Below are positions 5,692-5,693 of a DNA stretch of 5,693 nt, piece by piece (positions within the stretch are counted from its first letter, which is position 1; the number at the start of each line of letters is the position of its first letter). The position numbers and the translations under genes are program-made. The stretch is from CAYHWW01 sp964360145 (GTDB lineage: Bacteria > Bdellovibrionota > UBA1018 > CAYHWW01). Below the pieces are notes generated by a model. It saw only the letters and a list, made by a program, of their open reading frames with translations. It was not told the origin of the DNA and did not search any database. Location: assembly GCA_964360145.1 (NCBI GenBank), contig CAYHWW010000206.1:1-5693 (forward strand), written 5' to 3'.

Positions 5692-5693
5692 TG

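Overview
The window looks like a scaffold from a moderately GC-rich Gram-negative bacterium. Lipoprotein and Sec signal peptides, periplasmic-type proteins and an HD-GYP protein with an unusual N-terminal region suggest a delta-proteobacterial or Bdellovibrionota-like lineage. That placement is an inference from protein style, not from a marker gene. A run of exactly 100 N at 4007-4106 marks a scaffold join and suggests a draft or metagenome assembly. Coding density is high, with no gene-free stretch over about 110 bases.

Layout: (1) 1-1809, plus strand: the last codons of an upstream gene, then a full oligopeptide-type ABC transporter substrate-binding lipoprotein. (2) 1818-2801, minus strand, convergent with the first and only 8 bp away: an HD-GYP c-di-GMP phosphodiesterase-like protein. 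(3) 2802-2910: a divergent intergenic region with a 14-bp tandem repeat and a small inverted repeat. (4) 2911-3860, plus strand: a two-gene unit made of a small exported protein with a FlgT-C-like sequence pattern and a DUF1003 inner-membrane protein, 5 bp apart. (5) 3857-5693, minus strand, convergent with DUF1003 by a 4-bp stop overlap. In transcription order this holds the 3' end of an unidentified gene, an Rsm22-like ribosomal small-subunit methyltransferase with a probable Fe-S cysteine set, and an exported protein interrupted by the assembly gap whose C-terminal piece resembles DUF1566 (Lcl_C).

Functional reading: the left part combines nutrient or peptide uptake with second-messenger turnover. 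The middle pair is envelope-related and shares its upstream region with the HD-GYP gene. The right operon couples ribosome assembly with an exported protein of unknown role. I see no mobile element, CRISPR array, tRNA or rRNA, and no convincing new multi-gene system. The points most worth a second look are the repeat-bearing divergent promoter region, the non-canonical HD-GYP motifs, the cysteine set in Rsm22, the GTGA gene overlap, the duplicated start site and the gap-broken DUF1566-like gene.
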